From Planctomycetota bacterium (GTDB lineage Bacteria; Planctomycetota; UBA1135; GCA-002686595), in NCBI GenBank assembly GCA_016779225.1, contig JADHNZ010000005.1, positions 1-64,000 on the forward strand: a DNA stretch of 64,000 nt. Reading direction: 5' to 3'. The translations under genes and the position numbers were made by a program. The stretch's first letter is position 1; each line of letters opens with the position of its first letter. Positions 1 through 9,004 of this stretch are shown here, piece by piece. The notes beneath the pieces are model-generated. The model was not told the DNA's origin and searched no databases. It saw only the letters and a program-made list of their open reading frames with translations.

Positions 1-2
1 AC

Positions 3-1742
3 TTCTTCCTCGGACACGGCCAGCAGGACCAAGCCAAGGAGACCCTCCGCCCGACCAAGGAGCAGATCGAGAATGTCGTGGTTCCGGCTCTCCTCGAGGT
101 GCTGAACAAGGAGCGCTCGAACGACATCGTCACCGGCGCCCTGGTCGCGCTGGCGAAGATCGGAGACGCCCAGGACGAGAGCGGCGAGTCGCGCTTCCAG
201 AAGGAGATCTCGAAGTTCCTCTCCGACTCCAGCCAAGAGATCGCGGAGACGGCGGCCGTGGCGCTCGGCATCCTCGCCGACGACCGCAGCGTGGACCTGC
301 TCGTCGAGCTCATGAATGACGGCCCCGAGGGACGCAAGGCCGTCGGCTCGACCCAGGTCCAGCTGCGCACGCGCGCCTTCGCCGCCTACGGCCTCGGTCT
401 CCTGGGCTACCGCACCAGCGACAACGAGCTGCGCAAGCGCATTGCCGAGCACCTGGTGGACATCCTCGAGTCCCCGACCTTCGCCACCCGGGACATCAAG
501 GTCGCGGCGATGATCGCCTTCGGCCTGACCAAGGTGGACGCGGTCGAGGGTGAGGTGGCCCTCAGCGACGACGAGAAGAAGTCCAACCTGCGCTGGTGCG
601 TGTCGCGCCAGGCTCAGGTGCGCTTCCTCCTGGACTACTTCGACGAGGGCAACCAGCGCGCCAACAAGGAGACCCGTCACTGGTTCGTGCGGTCCCACGC
701 GCCGCGCGCCATGGCGATGCTCCTCGACGGGCTCCAGGGCGAAGAGGCGGACACCCTCCGCACCAGCTGCGCCGAGATCCTGATCGAGGCCAGCGGCGAG
801 CGCTCCGACTACTCCCAGCGCGAGCTGCAGATGTCCGCTGCCCTGGCCCTTGGCCAGATCGGCACCTGCGAGGATGACGGCGGACGCGGCATCAACAGCA
901 AGATCCGCAAGACGCTCGCCGAGGTCGCCGACAAAGGCGAGCAGCAGGCCCGCCGCTTCGCGCTCATCTCCCTGGCTCAGATCGGCGCCCGCCCGGGCAC
1001 CGGCGAGAAGCCCTGGGGCGGTCGCGACGAGATCAAGGAGGCCCTGACCAAGACCCTGGGTCGTGGCAAGGTCCAGATGAAGCCCTGGGCCGGCCTCGCC
1101 ATCGGCGTCCAGGCCTGGGACCTGGCTGAGGCCGGTGAGGCCCTCGACAGCGGAACGGTCCTGGCCCTCCAGGCCGCCACCAAGGACTGCCGCCGCCCGG
1201 CCGACATGGGGGCCTACGCCCTGGGCCTTGGCATGTCCAAGAGCGTGGATGCGATCCCGACCCTGGTCGAGAAGCTCGACTTCTTCACGGGTTCGGACGA
1301 GGCGCGCGGCTACTGCTGCGTCGCCCTCGGCCTGATCGGTGACCCCCGCCCTGTCGAGCAGATCCAGCAGCTGATCGAGGAGTCCAAGTATCGCCCGGAC
1401 CTGCTCAAGCAGGCGGCGATCGCGCTCGGCCTCCTGGGTGACAAGCAGATCGTGCCCAAGCTCGTCGACATGCTCGGCAACGCCAAGGGCATGGCGACGC
1501 AGGCTGCCATCGCCAGCGCTCTGGGTCAGATCGGTGACCGGAACTCGATCGAGCCCCTCGTGGACATGCTGAACTCCAGCAAGATGACCGACAGCGCCCG
1601 TGGCTTCGCCGCGGTGGCCCTCGGCATCGTCTGCGACAAGGAGATGCTGCCCTGGAACACCAAGATCGGGCAGAACATCAACTACCGCGCGAACTCCAGC
1701 ACCCTGACCGGCGCCGGCACCGGAATCCTGGACATCCTGTGA
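3..1742 (+). CDS. HEAT-repeat protein, 5' end outside window
   Basis: The reading frame is open from the first bases of the window, so the N-terminus and any signal peptide are missing; a GTG at 78 is in frame but there is no reason to prefer it. About 579 residues are visible. The sequence is a run of helix-pair repeats with the HEAT/PBS-lyase pattern (AAxALGxxGD followed by a PxLVxxL helix), clearest in the C-terminal third, for example around AAIALGLLGD and ASALGQIGDR. Such repeats form curved alpha-solenoids used for protein-protein contacts; no catalytic motif is visible. The last 20 residues are Gly/Thr/Asn-rich and do not look like a repeat. Two hairpins follow the stop codon. Role unknown; this is the first of three HEAT-type proteins in the window. 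Confidence 0.85.
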   Translation, partial: FFLGHGQQDQAKETLRPTKEQIENVVVPALLEVLNKERSNDIVTGALVALAKIGDAQDESGESRFQKEISKFLSDSSQEIAETAAVALGILADDRSVDLLVELMNDGPEGRKAVGSTQVQLRTRAFAAYGLGLLGYRTSDNELRKRIAEHLVDILESPTFATRDIKVAAMIAFGLTKVDAVEGEVALSDDEKKSNLRWCVSRQAQVRFLLDYFDEGNQRANKETRHWFVRSHAPRAMAMLLDGLQGEEADTLRTSCAEILIEASGERSDYSQRELQMSAALALGQIGTCEDDGGRGINSKIRKTLAEVADKGEQQARRFALISLAQIGARPGTGEKPWGGRDEIKEALTKTLGRGKVQMKPWAGLAIGVQAWDLAEAGEALDSGTVLALQAATKDCRRPADMGAYALGLGMSKSVDAIPTLVEKLDFFTGSDEARGYCCVALGLIGDPRPVEQIQQLIEESKYRPDLLKQAAIALGLLGDKQIVPKLVDMLGNAKGMATQAAIASALGQIGDRNSIEPLVDMLNSSKMTDSARGFAAVALGIVCDKEMLPWNTKIGQNINYRANSSTLTGAGTGILDIL

Positions 1743-1748
1743 GTGGCG

Positions 1749-1769
1749 CCCCCTGAGGCTCTCAGGGGG
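1749..1769. terminator. Hairpin after HEAT gene
   Basis: Perfect 9-bp inverted repeat (CCCCCTGAG / CTCAGGGGG) with a 3-nt loop, 7 bp after the stop of the plus-strand gene. No T-tract follows. It lies between convergent genes and could act in both directions. Confidence 0.55.
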
Positions 1770-1780
1770 ACCAAGACCGA

Positions 1781-1810
1781 GGGCCTGCCCGCGCTTGCGT
1801 GGGCAGGCCC
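1781..1810. terminator. Second hairpin between convergent genes
   Basis: Perfect 10-bp inverted repeat (GGGCCTGCCC / GGGCAGGCCC) with a 10-nt loop, between the ends of the convergent genes at 1742 and 1899. Together with the hairpin at 1749-1769 it forms a double terminator. It lacks a T-tract, as do the other hairpins in this window. Confidence 0.6.
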
Positions 1811-1898
1811 TCGCGCATGGTGCGGCCCCAAGCCCACTCCGGCGCACTCTCGGACGCGGCCCTCGGAGAACTCGGCCGGGGCTGCCCAGAGCGGTCCC

Positions 1899-2597
1899 TC
1901 AGCTCCGGGCTGCGGGACCTCTCGAGCTGCCCTTGAGGGCCAGGACAGCCGTGGCGCCCATGACCAGCACCACCACTCCCAGGGCCAGCGCTCGGGTTCG
2001 GCTCTCGGCGCCCTGAACCCACTCCTGCCACGCGAGCGCCTGCTCGGCCTCCGCGCGCAGTGCGCGCGACCGCCCGGAGTAGAACGACCCCAGCTCCCCG
2101 GAGAGCTGCTTGGCCTCCTCCTGGAGCAGCTCAGCGAGCCGCAGGCCCTCCACCGGGAGGAGCAGCTGGGTCGAGAGCTCGGAGGCCAGGAGGAGCAGCT
2201 GCGGATCCCTGGGGTGGCTCTCCAGGGCCGACCGCGCCGCAGCCATGGCCCCGGCCAGATCCCCCGCCCAGTACCGGCTCTCCACCCGCGCTGTGAGGCC
2301 GTCAAGATCCTCGGGCAGGGCCTCGGCCGCGACCACCGCGCGAACGAGAGCCCCCTCCCCGATGAGTGCTCGGACCCCAGCCAGGCCCTCCTGCGCACCG
2401 GCGGCCCCGGTGAGTTCGAGGGGCTCTCCTGGGACGGCCAGAGCCGCTCCGGCAAGGGCCGGCCACGCCCAAGGAGTCGCGGACTGGGACTCTGGCGGCA
2501 CGCCGCTCAGCGGCCCTCCGAGGCCCGCCTGGGCTCCGAGGAGAGCCAGCGCGAGGGGCAGGGTCGCTCCCGCGCCGCGGAGGGACAGCCTCGTCAC
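1899..2597 (-). CDS. Membrane-anchored helical (TPR-like) protein
   Basis: 232 residues from a GTG start that overlaps the stop of the upstream gene by 4 bp (GTGA). A hydrophobic N-terminus (about residues 8-26) looks like a signal peptide or anchor. The middle is Ala/Leu-rich and helical, with a TPR-like stretch (RYWAGDLAGAMAAARSALESH) followed by a long Gln/Glu/Arg-rich helix. A second hydrophobic segment near the C-terminus (LGVVVLVMGATAVLAL) is followed by a short basic tail. The expected topology is an outside domain held by a C-terminal membrane anchor. No enzyme motif is visible. It is the last gene of a three-gene run with the spermidine-synthase-like and hydrolase-like genes and is probably co-translated with them. 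Function unknown. Confidence 0.7.
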   Translation of the reverse strand: MTRLSLRGAGATLPLALALLGAQAGLGGPLSGVPPESQSATPWAWPALAGAALAVPGEPLELTGAAGAQEGLAGVRALIGEGALVRAVVAAEALPEDLDGLTARVESRYWAGDLAGAMAAARSALESHPRDPQLLLLASELSTQLLLPVEGLRLAELLQEEAKQLSGELGSFYSGRSRALRAEAEQALAWQEWVQGAESRTRALALGVVVLVMGATAVLALKGSSRGPAARS

Positions 2598-4321
2598 CTG
2601 CCGGCGTCCCCCACCGCCCAGCGCCTGCGCCCGGCCAGCACCGAGGCGCGCTGCAGGTGCTCTAGCGGAGCGTGCGCATCCGTCAGCGGCGTCGGGGAGG
2701 CGTCGAGCCAGGCCCAGGTCCCAGGAGCTGCCCAGGTCCGTGCCAGGCCCTGAGCGAAGGGGGCGACGAGGTCCCACTCGGGTGCTCCGGGCTCGGGCAG
2801 CGCTCCGGCCTTACGCCCGATGAGGGCCACATTGCGGCTGAAGGGGACCTCGAGGGCGAGCACGCGCGAGCCGAGCGCGGTCGCCAGGGTGCGGCCCACC
2901 GCCTGCACCACGGGGTCCTCGGTGCCGAAGCCGCCGGCGTTCACGCTGATCCAGCCGTCCTCCCGGAGCACGCGCAGGGCCTCGCGGAACAGCTCCTGGG
3001 TGGCGAGGTGCGCGGGCACCTCCATGTTGTTCGCGTAGCAATCCACGATGACCTGGTCCCAGGCCGCGTCCGGCTGCAGGCGGAGGGCGACCCGCGCATC
3101 GAGGCCCGCGGAGACCTCGGGACTCGGCTCCAGCTCGAACCACTCCACACCCAGGCGCACGACCTCCGGATCGAGCTCCACACCCCTCCACACCAGGGCG
3201 CCGGGATCCTCGAGACAGCCCTCCAGGACTCGGACCGCTGAACCCGCGCCGAGGCCGAGGACGAGCAGGTGCCAGGGTGGAGAGCCGGAGGCGTCAGGGC
3301 GTGCCCAGGCCAGGGGGAGGGCGAAGGCGTCGTAGTAGTGGCCAGAGCCGAGGAGGCCAGGCTGCGGGGTCCACACGCTCTGGAACGAGTCGCTGGCCTC
3401 GTTGACGGCCAGCCACCGCCGGAGGTCCTCGCCCTCACCCGACTCGAGAACCCGCAGACGCTGGTAGGCAGACTCGACCTGGGCCAGCAGCCGCGCGCCG
3501 TCAGGCAGGGTCTGGTGCTCGGGACCCGCGTGCGCTGCGTCTCTCTGGCCCGTCCATGCCAGGAAGGGCACCAAGGCAGCCACGAGCACCCCGGCGGCCC
3601 GGCCTCCCATCAACAGGACCGGAAGGGCCAGCAGCAGCGCGGCGCTACCAAAGGTCCACGGCAGGCCCAGGTGCGCAATCAGCAGGTGCGTGGTGCCGAA
3701 CACCCCCACCAAGCTGCCCAGGGTCGAGCAGGCGAGGACGCGCCCTCCCACCGCCCCTGCGGACTGTCCGGTGCGGCGCGCCAGCAGCTCGGTGACCACC
3801 GGCGACACGCTGCCGAGCAGGCTGGCGGGTGGAAGGAAGAGGGCCAGCGAGGCCACGAGGCTGCTCCAGGTGAGGAGCGCGGGCGCCTCGTCCAGGGCCG
3901 TGACGCGGGGCAGCAGCAGCTCCGCCAGGGGGCCCGCCAACCAGGGCAGCAGCGCAACCCAGAGCGCCGAGCCGAGCAGCGCCCGCCGCAGGCCGCGCGT
4001 CAAGGCTGCCGGCGAGTCGCCATGGACCGCCGCGGAGCGGGCGCCCCCGGCGTAGCCGAGGGCGAGGGCCAGCAGCACCACGCCGATGACGCTGGTCCAC
4101 ACCGCCTGGCTCGCGCCGAACCAGGGGGCCAGGAGGCGCACGGCTGCCAGCTCGACCGTCATGGTCCCCGCGCCCGCCAGTGCAGCGGTCAGCAGGAGAG
4201 CAGGAGCACCAGCTCCGCCCGCAGGGGGCCCGGCCCCCGAGTCGAGTGCATGGCCAGCAGCCGGAGCCGCGGAGCGCGCCCCGTCCGCGGGCCCGCCGCG
4301 CTCCGGACGCGCGTCGGTCAC
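2594..4321 (-). CDS. Membrane-fused spermidine synthase-like protein
   Basis: 575 residues, GTG start overlapping the upstream stop by 4 bp. The first ~40 residues are a low-complexity Ala/Gly/Pro stretch, so the true start could be later. Several membrane helices follow (about 45-260; for example the LLLTAALAGAGTMTVELAAVRLLAPW region), as in the 'fused MFS/spermidine synthase' family. The C-terminal half is a spermidine-synthase-type Rossmann methyltransferase fold: a nucleotide-binding-like loop LGLGAGSAVRVLEG, an acidic VELDPEV strand and IVDCYANNMEVPAHLATQEL, where aminopropyltransferases carry their catalytic region. The enzyme family transfers an aminopropyl group from decarboxylated AdoMet, but members fused to membrane helices are mostly uncharacterised, so the substrate is open. 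Flanked by GTGA overlaps on both sides. Confidence 0.75.
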   Translation of the reverse strand: MTDARPERGGPADGARSAAPAAGHALDSGAGPPAGGAGAPALLLTAALAGAGTMTVELAAVRLLAPWFGASQAVWTSVIGVVLLALALGYAGGARSAAVHGDSPAALTRGLRRALLGSALWVALLPWLAGPLAELLLPRVTALDEAPALLTWSSLVASLALFLPPASLLGSVSPVVTELLARRTGQSAGAVGGRVLACSTLGSLVGVFGTTHLLIAHLGLPWTFGSAALLLALPVLLMGGRAAGVLVAALVPFLAWTGQRDAAHAGPEHQTLPDGARLLAQVESAYQRLRVLESGEGEDLRRWLAVNEASDSFQSVWTPQPGLLGSGHYYDAFALPLAWARPDASGSPPWHLLVLGLGAGSAVRVLEGCLEDPGALVWRGVELDPEVVRLGVEWFELEPSPEVSAGLDARVALRLQPDAAWDQVIVDCYANNMEVPAHLATQELFREALRVLREDGWISVNAGGFGTEDPVVQAVGRTLATALGSRVLALEVPFSRNVALIGRKAGALPEPGAPEWDLVAPFAQGLARTWAAPGTWAWLDASPTPLTDAHAPLEHLQRASVLAGRRRWAVGDAGR

Positions 4322-5568
4322 TTGGAGGCGCGCGCCGGGACGGCGTAGGTCTTCGAGGCCACGAACACGCGACCGGGATCACTCGTCCCGCGGAAGATCA
4401 GGTTCAGGCAGGTCCGGAAGCTACGCGGGAGCTGATCCTCGTTCTCGACCCCGTTGACGATGACCTTCACCGGCTTGGAGAGGTCCACAAGGGCATCATT
4501 GAAGAGGACCGTAACCCGCGGCACCACATCCGCCTCGATGGTGATCGTGTTGGTGGCACGGTCGACGGTCGCCTCCACGCGCGCGCCCTCCTCGTCACCG
4601 GCCTCGACCTGGATCCAGTACGAGCGGGTCGGGAAGGGGCGTCCGGGGACCAGGATCACCTTGTCCGGAGCGCTGGGCCGGCGCACGCCGTCCATCCACG
4701 CGAGGATCTCCGGCTCGCGGCCATCCGGCGTGACCGTGCAGTTCTCAAAGCCCAGCTCCTTGATCTTGTCGGCCCAGGTGGTGACGCCGGCTCCGCCCCC
4801 GGCGAACCAGGTGGCGACATTCGAGAAGTTGCCCGGATCCGCCGCCCCAGCGTCTCCGGCCCGCCCGATGACGCCGGCGAAGCGCTCGGGGAACTTGCCC
4901 GCGATGGAGAGGGCCGCCTCGACCCCGGCACCGCGCCCCGCCAGGTAGACCTGGTCGAAGTCGATCGCCCACTCCTCGTAGATCGTGCGGAACAGGATGA
5001 GGGCCGTGGCCACGCCCGGCGTCCCCAGCCAGTCGGCGCCGTTGGCCGGCATCTCGGGACAGGCGAGGATCACCTGATCGCGCAGCGCGGTGCTCTCCCA
5101 GTTCTGGAGGAGGTGCTCGCGCGGGGTCTCACCCTCGTCCGGGATGCACAGGATCAGGGGCCAGGACTTGGACTTGCCCTTGTCGTACCCGGCAGGCGCC
5201 AGCATCGTGTACTTGAGCGGGCTGTCCTTGGTGAACGGCCCCTGGATGGCCTCACGGTCCTCGACCGAGCCCCCCTTCACGCGCGCCTTGTCGTAGCCGT
5301 ACGAGAGCCAGAGCGCCCGCCCCAGGTCGGCGGGGGAGGCCAGGATGTCGGCGACCGGTGCCTTGCGCAGCTTCTTCGCCAGCTTGTCCATCTCCTCCTG
5401 GACCTCGCTCTCCGCCTCGAGGACCTTCTCCTGGGCCACGCTCGCCTGGATGTAGTCATCCAAGGCGCCCGCAAGCTTCTTGAGGTCCGAGTCCTTCAGG
5501 AAGGGCTCTGCGTCCTGGGCAAGGGGGATCGAGAGGGCACCGGCAAGGAGGAGGGAGAGACGCAGCAT
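4318..5568 (-). CDS. Secreted alpha/beta-hydrolase-like protein, nucleophile Ser missing
   Basis: 416 residues from ATG, with a signal peptide (MLRLSLLLAGALSIPLAQ). An N-terminal charged helical part (about 20-110) is followed by an alpha/beta-hydrolase fold region: a YTMLAPAGYDKGKSKSWPLIL strand near 145 and a DQVYLAGRGAGVEAALSIA segment where the nucleophile elbow should be. The elbow normally reads GxSxG; here it is G-R-G-A-G, so the catalytic serine is replaced by glycine and the protein may bind rather than hydrolyse. The C-terminal ~110 residues look like a beta-rich domain (VILVPGRPFPTRSYWIQVE onward). First gene of the run that continues with the spermidine-synthase-like gene. A TAGGGT hexamer lies 15 nt upstream of the start. 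The hydrolase fold is recognised; the function is not. Confidence 0.75.
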   Translation of the reverse strand: MLRLSLLLAGALSIPLAQDAEPFLKDSDLKKLAGALDDYIQASVAQEKVLEAESEVQEEMDKLAKKLRKAPVADILASPADLGRALWLSYGYDKARVKGGSVEDREAIQGPFTKDSPLKYTMLAPAGYDKGKSKSWPLILCIPDEGETPREHLLQNWESTALRDQVILACPEMPANGADWLGTPGVATALILFRTIYEEWAIDFDQVYLAGRGAGVEAALSIAGKFPERFAGVIGRAGDAGAADPGNFSNVATWFAGGGAGVTTWADKIKELGFENCTVTPDGREPEILAWMDGVRRPSAPDKVILVPGRPFPTRSYWIQVEAGDEEGARVEATVDRATNTITIEADVVPRVTVLFNDALVDLSKPVKVIVNGVENEDQLPRSFRTCLNLIFRGTSDPGRVFVASKTYAVPARASK

Positions 5569-5574
5569 CGGATT

Positions 5575-5588
5575 GGGGTCGGGACCCC
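5575..5588. repeat. Short inverted repeat upstream of hydrolase-like gene
   Basis: GGGGTC / GACCCC with a 2-nt loop, between the start codon at 5568 and a TAGGGT hexamer (minus strand, about 5585-5590). Placement at a putative transcription start would suit an operator. The rest of the 116-bp gap to 5685 shows nothing recognisable. Confidence 0.3.
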
Positions 5589-5684
5589 TACAGGATCGGG
5601 AGCAGGGGGCCGCTGCGCAAGGATGGAGCCCCTCCTGCGAGAGGAGCGGGCCCCGGCTCGTGCAGGCACTCCGGGCGACGGCCC

Positions 5685-6638
5685 CTAGTCGCGCCCAGGC
5701 AGCAGCGTCACCCCGAATCCGCGCTGCGCCCAGGGCGCAGGAGCCCCGCTCCCCGCGGCCAGGCTCTCGCCCGCAAGGAGCGCCGCGAAGTGCGCCGCGG
5801 CCTCGGGACGCGAACCGCTGCGCAGGGCCTGCAGGCCCATCATCTGCGCCCCATCCGCTCCCCCCGCCGCCAGCACCGCACCCAGGTGGTCGCAGGCGAG
5901 GGCGAGGCGCCCCTCTCCACGCGCCACGATGGCTCGACGCCCGGCACGGTCGGCACGCTCCTGCCGGTTCGCGGCGCGCTCGAGCTCCGAGAGCACGGCC
6001 TCTGCGCCGGCGAGGTCCCCCGTCCTCCGCAGGATGCCCTCCAGGCAGAACGCGCTCCAGGTCGCCCGCGCCTGGCGGTGCATCGCCCGCGCAAGCGCCG
6101 TCGCGAGGGGGCCGTCGAAGGCACGCTCCGCAGCCACGAAGGCCTCGTAGCCCTCCTGAAGCCGTGCGGGCAGGAGGTCCGCCTCCCCGCCGGGCCCGAG
6201 CGCGGCCGCAAGCGCCCAGGCCCGGTCGGGCCCGGGGGGCAGCAGGCGCACCACCACGCCGGCGGCGAGGGGCGTGAGAGGCGCCCAGGCGCTGCGCGGC
6301 ACCTCGAGGGCCGCATCGAGCCCCAGGCCAGCCCGTGCGAGCGACACCTCGAACGGCCGGGGCCGCCTCCCGCTGCCCAGGTCGACGCCGAAGCCCGACA
6401 CCAGCCGCGCGCGCTCGGCCACCGGAAGCGGGGCCTGGAGCGCCCTCCAGAGCTCCTCCCAGTCCGGTCGGTCCTGCGAGGGAGCGGGGTCCTGGTCCCC
6501 GTCCCTCGAGTCCGCGAGGGGGATCCACGGGGCGTGTTGACGGGCGACCAAGGTCGCACTCGGACCGTGCGCGAGCACGGGCCCCCCCGCCGCGAGAAGC
6601 AGCAGGGCAATCACGGAGGCCCGACCCCTCAGGCCCAC
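5685..6638 (-). CDS. Secreted helical protein of unknown function
   Basis: 317 residues from a GTG start that overlaps the purM stop by 10 bp; a second in-frame GTG eight codons later is an alternative. Signal peptide RASVIALLLLAAGGPVLAHG. The mature part is Ala/Leu/Arg-rich and appears all-helical, with TPR-like spacing (for example LAGAEAVLSELERAANRQERADRAGRRA near 220). No catalytic motif, Cys pairs or metal sites are visible. It is translationally coupled to purM by position, but a functional link to purine synthesis is unlikely. Family not recognised. Confidence 0.65.
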   Translation of the reverse strand: MGLRGRASVIALLLLAAGGPVLAHGPSATLVARQHAPWIPLADSRDGDQDPAPSQDRPDWEELWRALQAPLPVAERARLVSGFGVDLGSGRRPRPFEVSLARAGLGLDAALEVPRSAWAPLTPLAAGVVVRLLPPGPDRAWALAAALGPGGEADLLPARLQEGYEAFVAAERAFDGPLATALARAMHRQARATWSAFCLEGILRRTGDLAGAEAVLSELERAANRQERADRAGRRAIVARGEGRLALACDHLGAVLAAGGADGAQMMGLQALRSGSRPEAAAHFAALLAGESLAAGSGAPAPWAQRGFGVTLLPGRD

Positions 6639-7669
6639 CGGACCCGACCGCTCCCGCTCTCGGTGACGCCGAGGTCCACCACAGGCTCGCCCTGGGCCTC
6701 GAGGTGGGCGCGCACGGCGGCCTCCTCGCTGGGCTCCACGAGCAGGACCATCCCGATCCCCATGTTGAAGACCCGGTGGGCCTCATCCACATCCAGACCG
6801 CCGGCCTCCACGAGCAGCCGGAAGAGAGGCGGGCGCTGCCAAGAATCGAGCCGGATGACGGCGTCGTGCTCACCGAGGATGCGCGGGAGGTTGTCACGCA
6901 GACCACCTCCGGTGATGTGCGCCATGGCCGCGATCCTCTGCTCCTCGAGCAGGGGCCAGAGGAGGGGCTGGTAGCAGCGGTGCGGCGCGAGGAGCGCCTC
7001 GCCCACGGACACGCCGCCCAGGGCCTCCGGCCGATCCGTGACCTCGTGCCCCAGCCGCTCGAACAGGATCTTGCGGGCCAGGGAATAGCCGTTGGTGTGC
7101 AGGCCGCTCGAGGTGATCCCGAGCAGCTTCTGTCCCGGGCGCACCTTGGAGCCGTCGAGGACACGGTCGCGCCGCACGGCACCCACGATGAAGCCCACCA
7201 GGTCGAAGTCGCCGGCCTGATAGAGCCCCGGCATCTCCGCCGTCTCCCCGCCGAGAAGGGCAACGCCCGCCTCGCGACAGGCCGTGGCGCAGCCGCCGAT
7301 CAGCGCGCTCACGACCTCGGGATCGAGGCGGCCCGTGCCCACATAGTCCATGAAGAACAGCGGTCGGGCTCCCTGGACCAGGATGTCGTCGATGCAGTGG
7401 TTCACCAGGTCCTGGCCGACGGTGTCGTAGACCCCGCAGCGCTTGGCGACCTCGAGCTTCGTCCCGACGCCATCCGCGCTGGCCACCAGAATCGAGTCCT
7501 GCTCCCCCATCTTCGCCAGGTCGAAGAGGCCCCCGAAGAGCCCGACATCGGACACGACTCCGGGATTGAAGGTGGACCGGATGGCCTGCTTCGCGCGGGC
7601 CAGGGCCTCGTCCTGGGCGTCGATGTCGACGCCGGCGTCCTTGTAGGAGAGGGACGGAGAATCGCTCAC
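6629..7669 (-). CDS. purM: Phosphoribosylformylglycinamidine cyclo-ligase (AIR synthetase)
   Basis: 346 residues from a GTG start, close to the 345 of the E. coli enzyme; longer upstream readings have no PurM similarity. PurM closes FGAM to aminoimidazole ribonucleotide with ATP, the fifth step of purine synthesis, in the cytoplasm. Family hallmarks: SYKDAGVDIDAQDEAL at the N-terminus, VASADGVGTKLEVA with the ATP-binding acidic loop, LVNHCIDDILVQGARPLFF, LLGGETAEMPGLY, ITSSGLHTNGYSLAR and HITGGGLRDNLPR. The gene is divergent from dxr, with 163 bp between start codons. purC is also in the window, 33 kb away and on the other strand. Confidence 0.97.
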   Translation of the reverse strand: MSDSPSLSYKDAGVDIDAQDEALARAKQAIRSTFNPGVVSDVGLFGGLFDLAKMGEQDSILVASADGVGTKLEVAKRCGVYDTVGQDLVNHCIDDILVQGARPLFFMDYVGTGRLDPEVVSALIGGCATACREAGVALLGGETAEMPGLYQAGDFDLVGFIVGAVRRDRVLDGSKVRPGQKLLGITSSGLHTNGYSLARKILFERLGHEVTDRPEALGGVSVGEALLAPHRCYQPLLWPLLEEQRIAAMAHITGGGLRDNLPRILGEHDAVIRLDSWQRPPLFRLLVEAGGLDVDEAHRVFNMGIGMVLLVEPSEEAAVRAHLEAQGEPVVDLGVTESGSGRVRWA

Positions 7670-7832
7670 GGGTCTGGAGTGGGTGTGGGGCGGGAACGGG
7701 AGTCCGCGGCGCGCCTGACGGGGCGGGGCCGGAGAGGACCTCGAGCCGGAGAGGATACCCGCGCCGGACCTCGTATCGATCCACGAGCCGGATGTCCTAC
7801 ACTCCCAGGCCCGGCTGCGTGCCGCTGGTCCC
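7670..7832. promoter_or_regulatory. Divergent promoter region purM / dxr
   Basis: 163 bp between the start codons of purM (minus) and dxr (plus). A TATCCT hexamer on the minus strand (7752-7757) and a TACACT on the plus strand (7798-7803) are possible -10 elements; both would leave leaders (about 75 and 23 nt), unlike the leaderless arrangement at many other starts here. No operator-like palindrome was seen. Confidence 0.4.
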
Positions 7833-8993
7833 TTGAAGCCCCTCCTCGTCCTCGGAAGCACCGGCTCGATCGGTCGCCAGACCCTCGACCTCGTCCGCGA
7901 GCAGGGAAGTGGCCTCTCCGTGGCCGGGCTTGCGGCCCACACCTCCTGGGAGGCGCTCGGGCGCCAGATCGAGGAGTTCCGGCCTCCGCTGGCGGCCCTG
8001 ATCGACGAGGACGCGGCCGATCGCCTCCGGCCTCACCTGCCGCCGGGCACGCGCCTCCTCAGCGGCCCCGACGCCTTGGTCCAACTGGTCGAGGAGGCCC
8101 GCTTCGAGGTCGCGGTGCACGGGGTCGTCGGGCGCGCGGGGCTAGAGGCCTCCTTCGCCGTGGCCCGTACGGGCAAGACCCTCGCCCTGGCCAACAAGGA
8201 GTCCCTGGTCATTGCGGGAGAGCTGCTGATCCCGGCGCTCGCGGCCGGGGGCTCGGCCCTGGTCCCGGTCGACTCGGAGCACTCCGCGATCGCACAGTGC
8301 CTGCGCGGGGAGGATTCGGGCAGGATCCGCAAGGTGCTGCTCACGGCCAGCGGGGGTCCTTTCCGAACGGCGACTGCCGAGGACATCGCCACTGCGAGCG
8401 TCGAGCAGGCCCTGGCCCACCCCAACTGGAGCATGGGGCCTCGGATCACGATCGGCTCGGCCACCCTGATGAACAAGACCCTCGAGGTGCTCGAGGTCCA
8501 CCACCTCTTCGGCCTCCCCGGCTCCCAGATCGAGGTGGTCGTGCACCCCCAGTCCATCGTTCACTCGATGGTCGAGTTCTGCGATGGCTCGGTGGTGGCC
8601 CAGCTCGGGCCCCCGGACATGCGCGGCCCTATCCACTACGCCGTCCACCACCCCGATCGCGCGCCCGCGTCCCTGACCGGGTTCGACCTGGCCTCCTTCA
8701 GCCGCCTCGACTTCGAGGCCCCCGACCTCCAGCGATTCCCAGCCCTCGGCCTCGGCTACCGCTGCATCGAGCGCGGAGGGAGCGCGGGCTGCGTCCTCAA
8801 CGCCGCGGACGAGGTGGCGGTGGCAGCCTTCCTGGAGGGGCGCATCCCGCTCCCGGCGATCGCCGAGGTGGTTGAGCAGGCCCTCGAAGCCTGCGCCGGC
8901 CCGGCCCCGACCCTCGAGTCCCTGCAGGCCGCCGACGAGGCCGCCCGCCGCCACGCGGAGCAGGCGCTCGCCGCTCTGTCCCCCACGGCCTGA
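7833..8993 (+). CDS. dxr: 1-deoxy-D-xylulose 5-phosphate reductoisomerase
   Basis: 386 residues from a TTG start directly followed by KPLLVLGSTGSIGRQTLDLV, whose GSTGSIG loop binds NADPH. The enzyme converts DXP to MEP, the committed step of the non-mevalonate isoprenoid pathway, in the cytoplasm. Other hallmarks: LANKESLVIAGELL, VDSEHSAIAQCL with the metal-binding Asp/Glu, LLTASGGPFR, HPNWSMGPRITIGSATLMNK, HPQSIVHSMVEF and the C-terminal helical domain with LNAADEVAVAAFL. Length matches the family (about 390-400). It heads a plus-strand operon with rseP 11 bp downstream, the common bacterial dxr-rseP order. Confidence 0.97.
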   Translation: MKPLLVLGSTGSIGRQTLDLVREQGSGLSVAGLAAHTSWEALGRQIEEFRPPLAALIDEDAADRLRPHLPPGTRLLSGPDALVQLVEEARFEVAVHGVVGRAGLEASFAVARTGKTLALANKESLVIAGELLIPALAAGGSALVPVDSEHSAIAQCLRGEDSGRIRKVLLTASGGPFRTATAEDIATASVEQALAHPNWSMGPRITIGSATLMNKTLEVLEVHHLFGLPGSQIEVVVHPQSIVHSMVEFCDGSVVAQLGPPDMRGPIHYAVHHPDRAPASLTGFDLASFSRLDFEAPDLQRFPALGLGYRCIERGGSAGCVLNAADEVAVAAFLEGRIPLPAIAEVVEQALEACAGPAPTLESLQAADEAARRHAEQALAALSPTA

Positions 8994-9004
8994 CGCTCCT
9001 GACC

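Noticed and set aside
6335-8875. 846-codon plus-strand frame across purM and dxr
   Set aside because: Arg/Pro/Gly-rich with no motif; purM and dxr are clear in the true frames.
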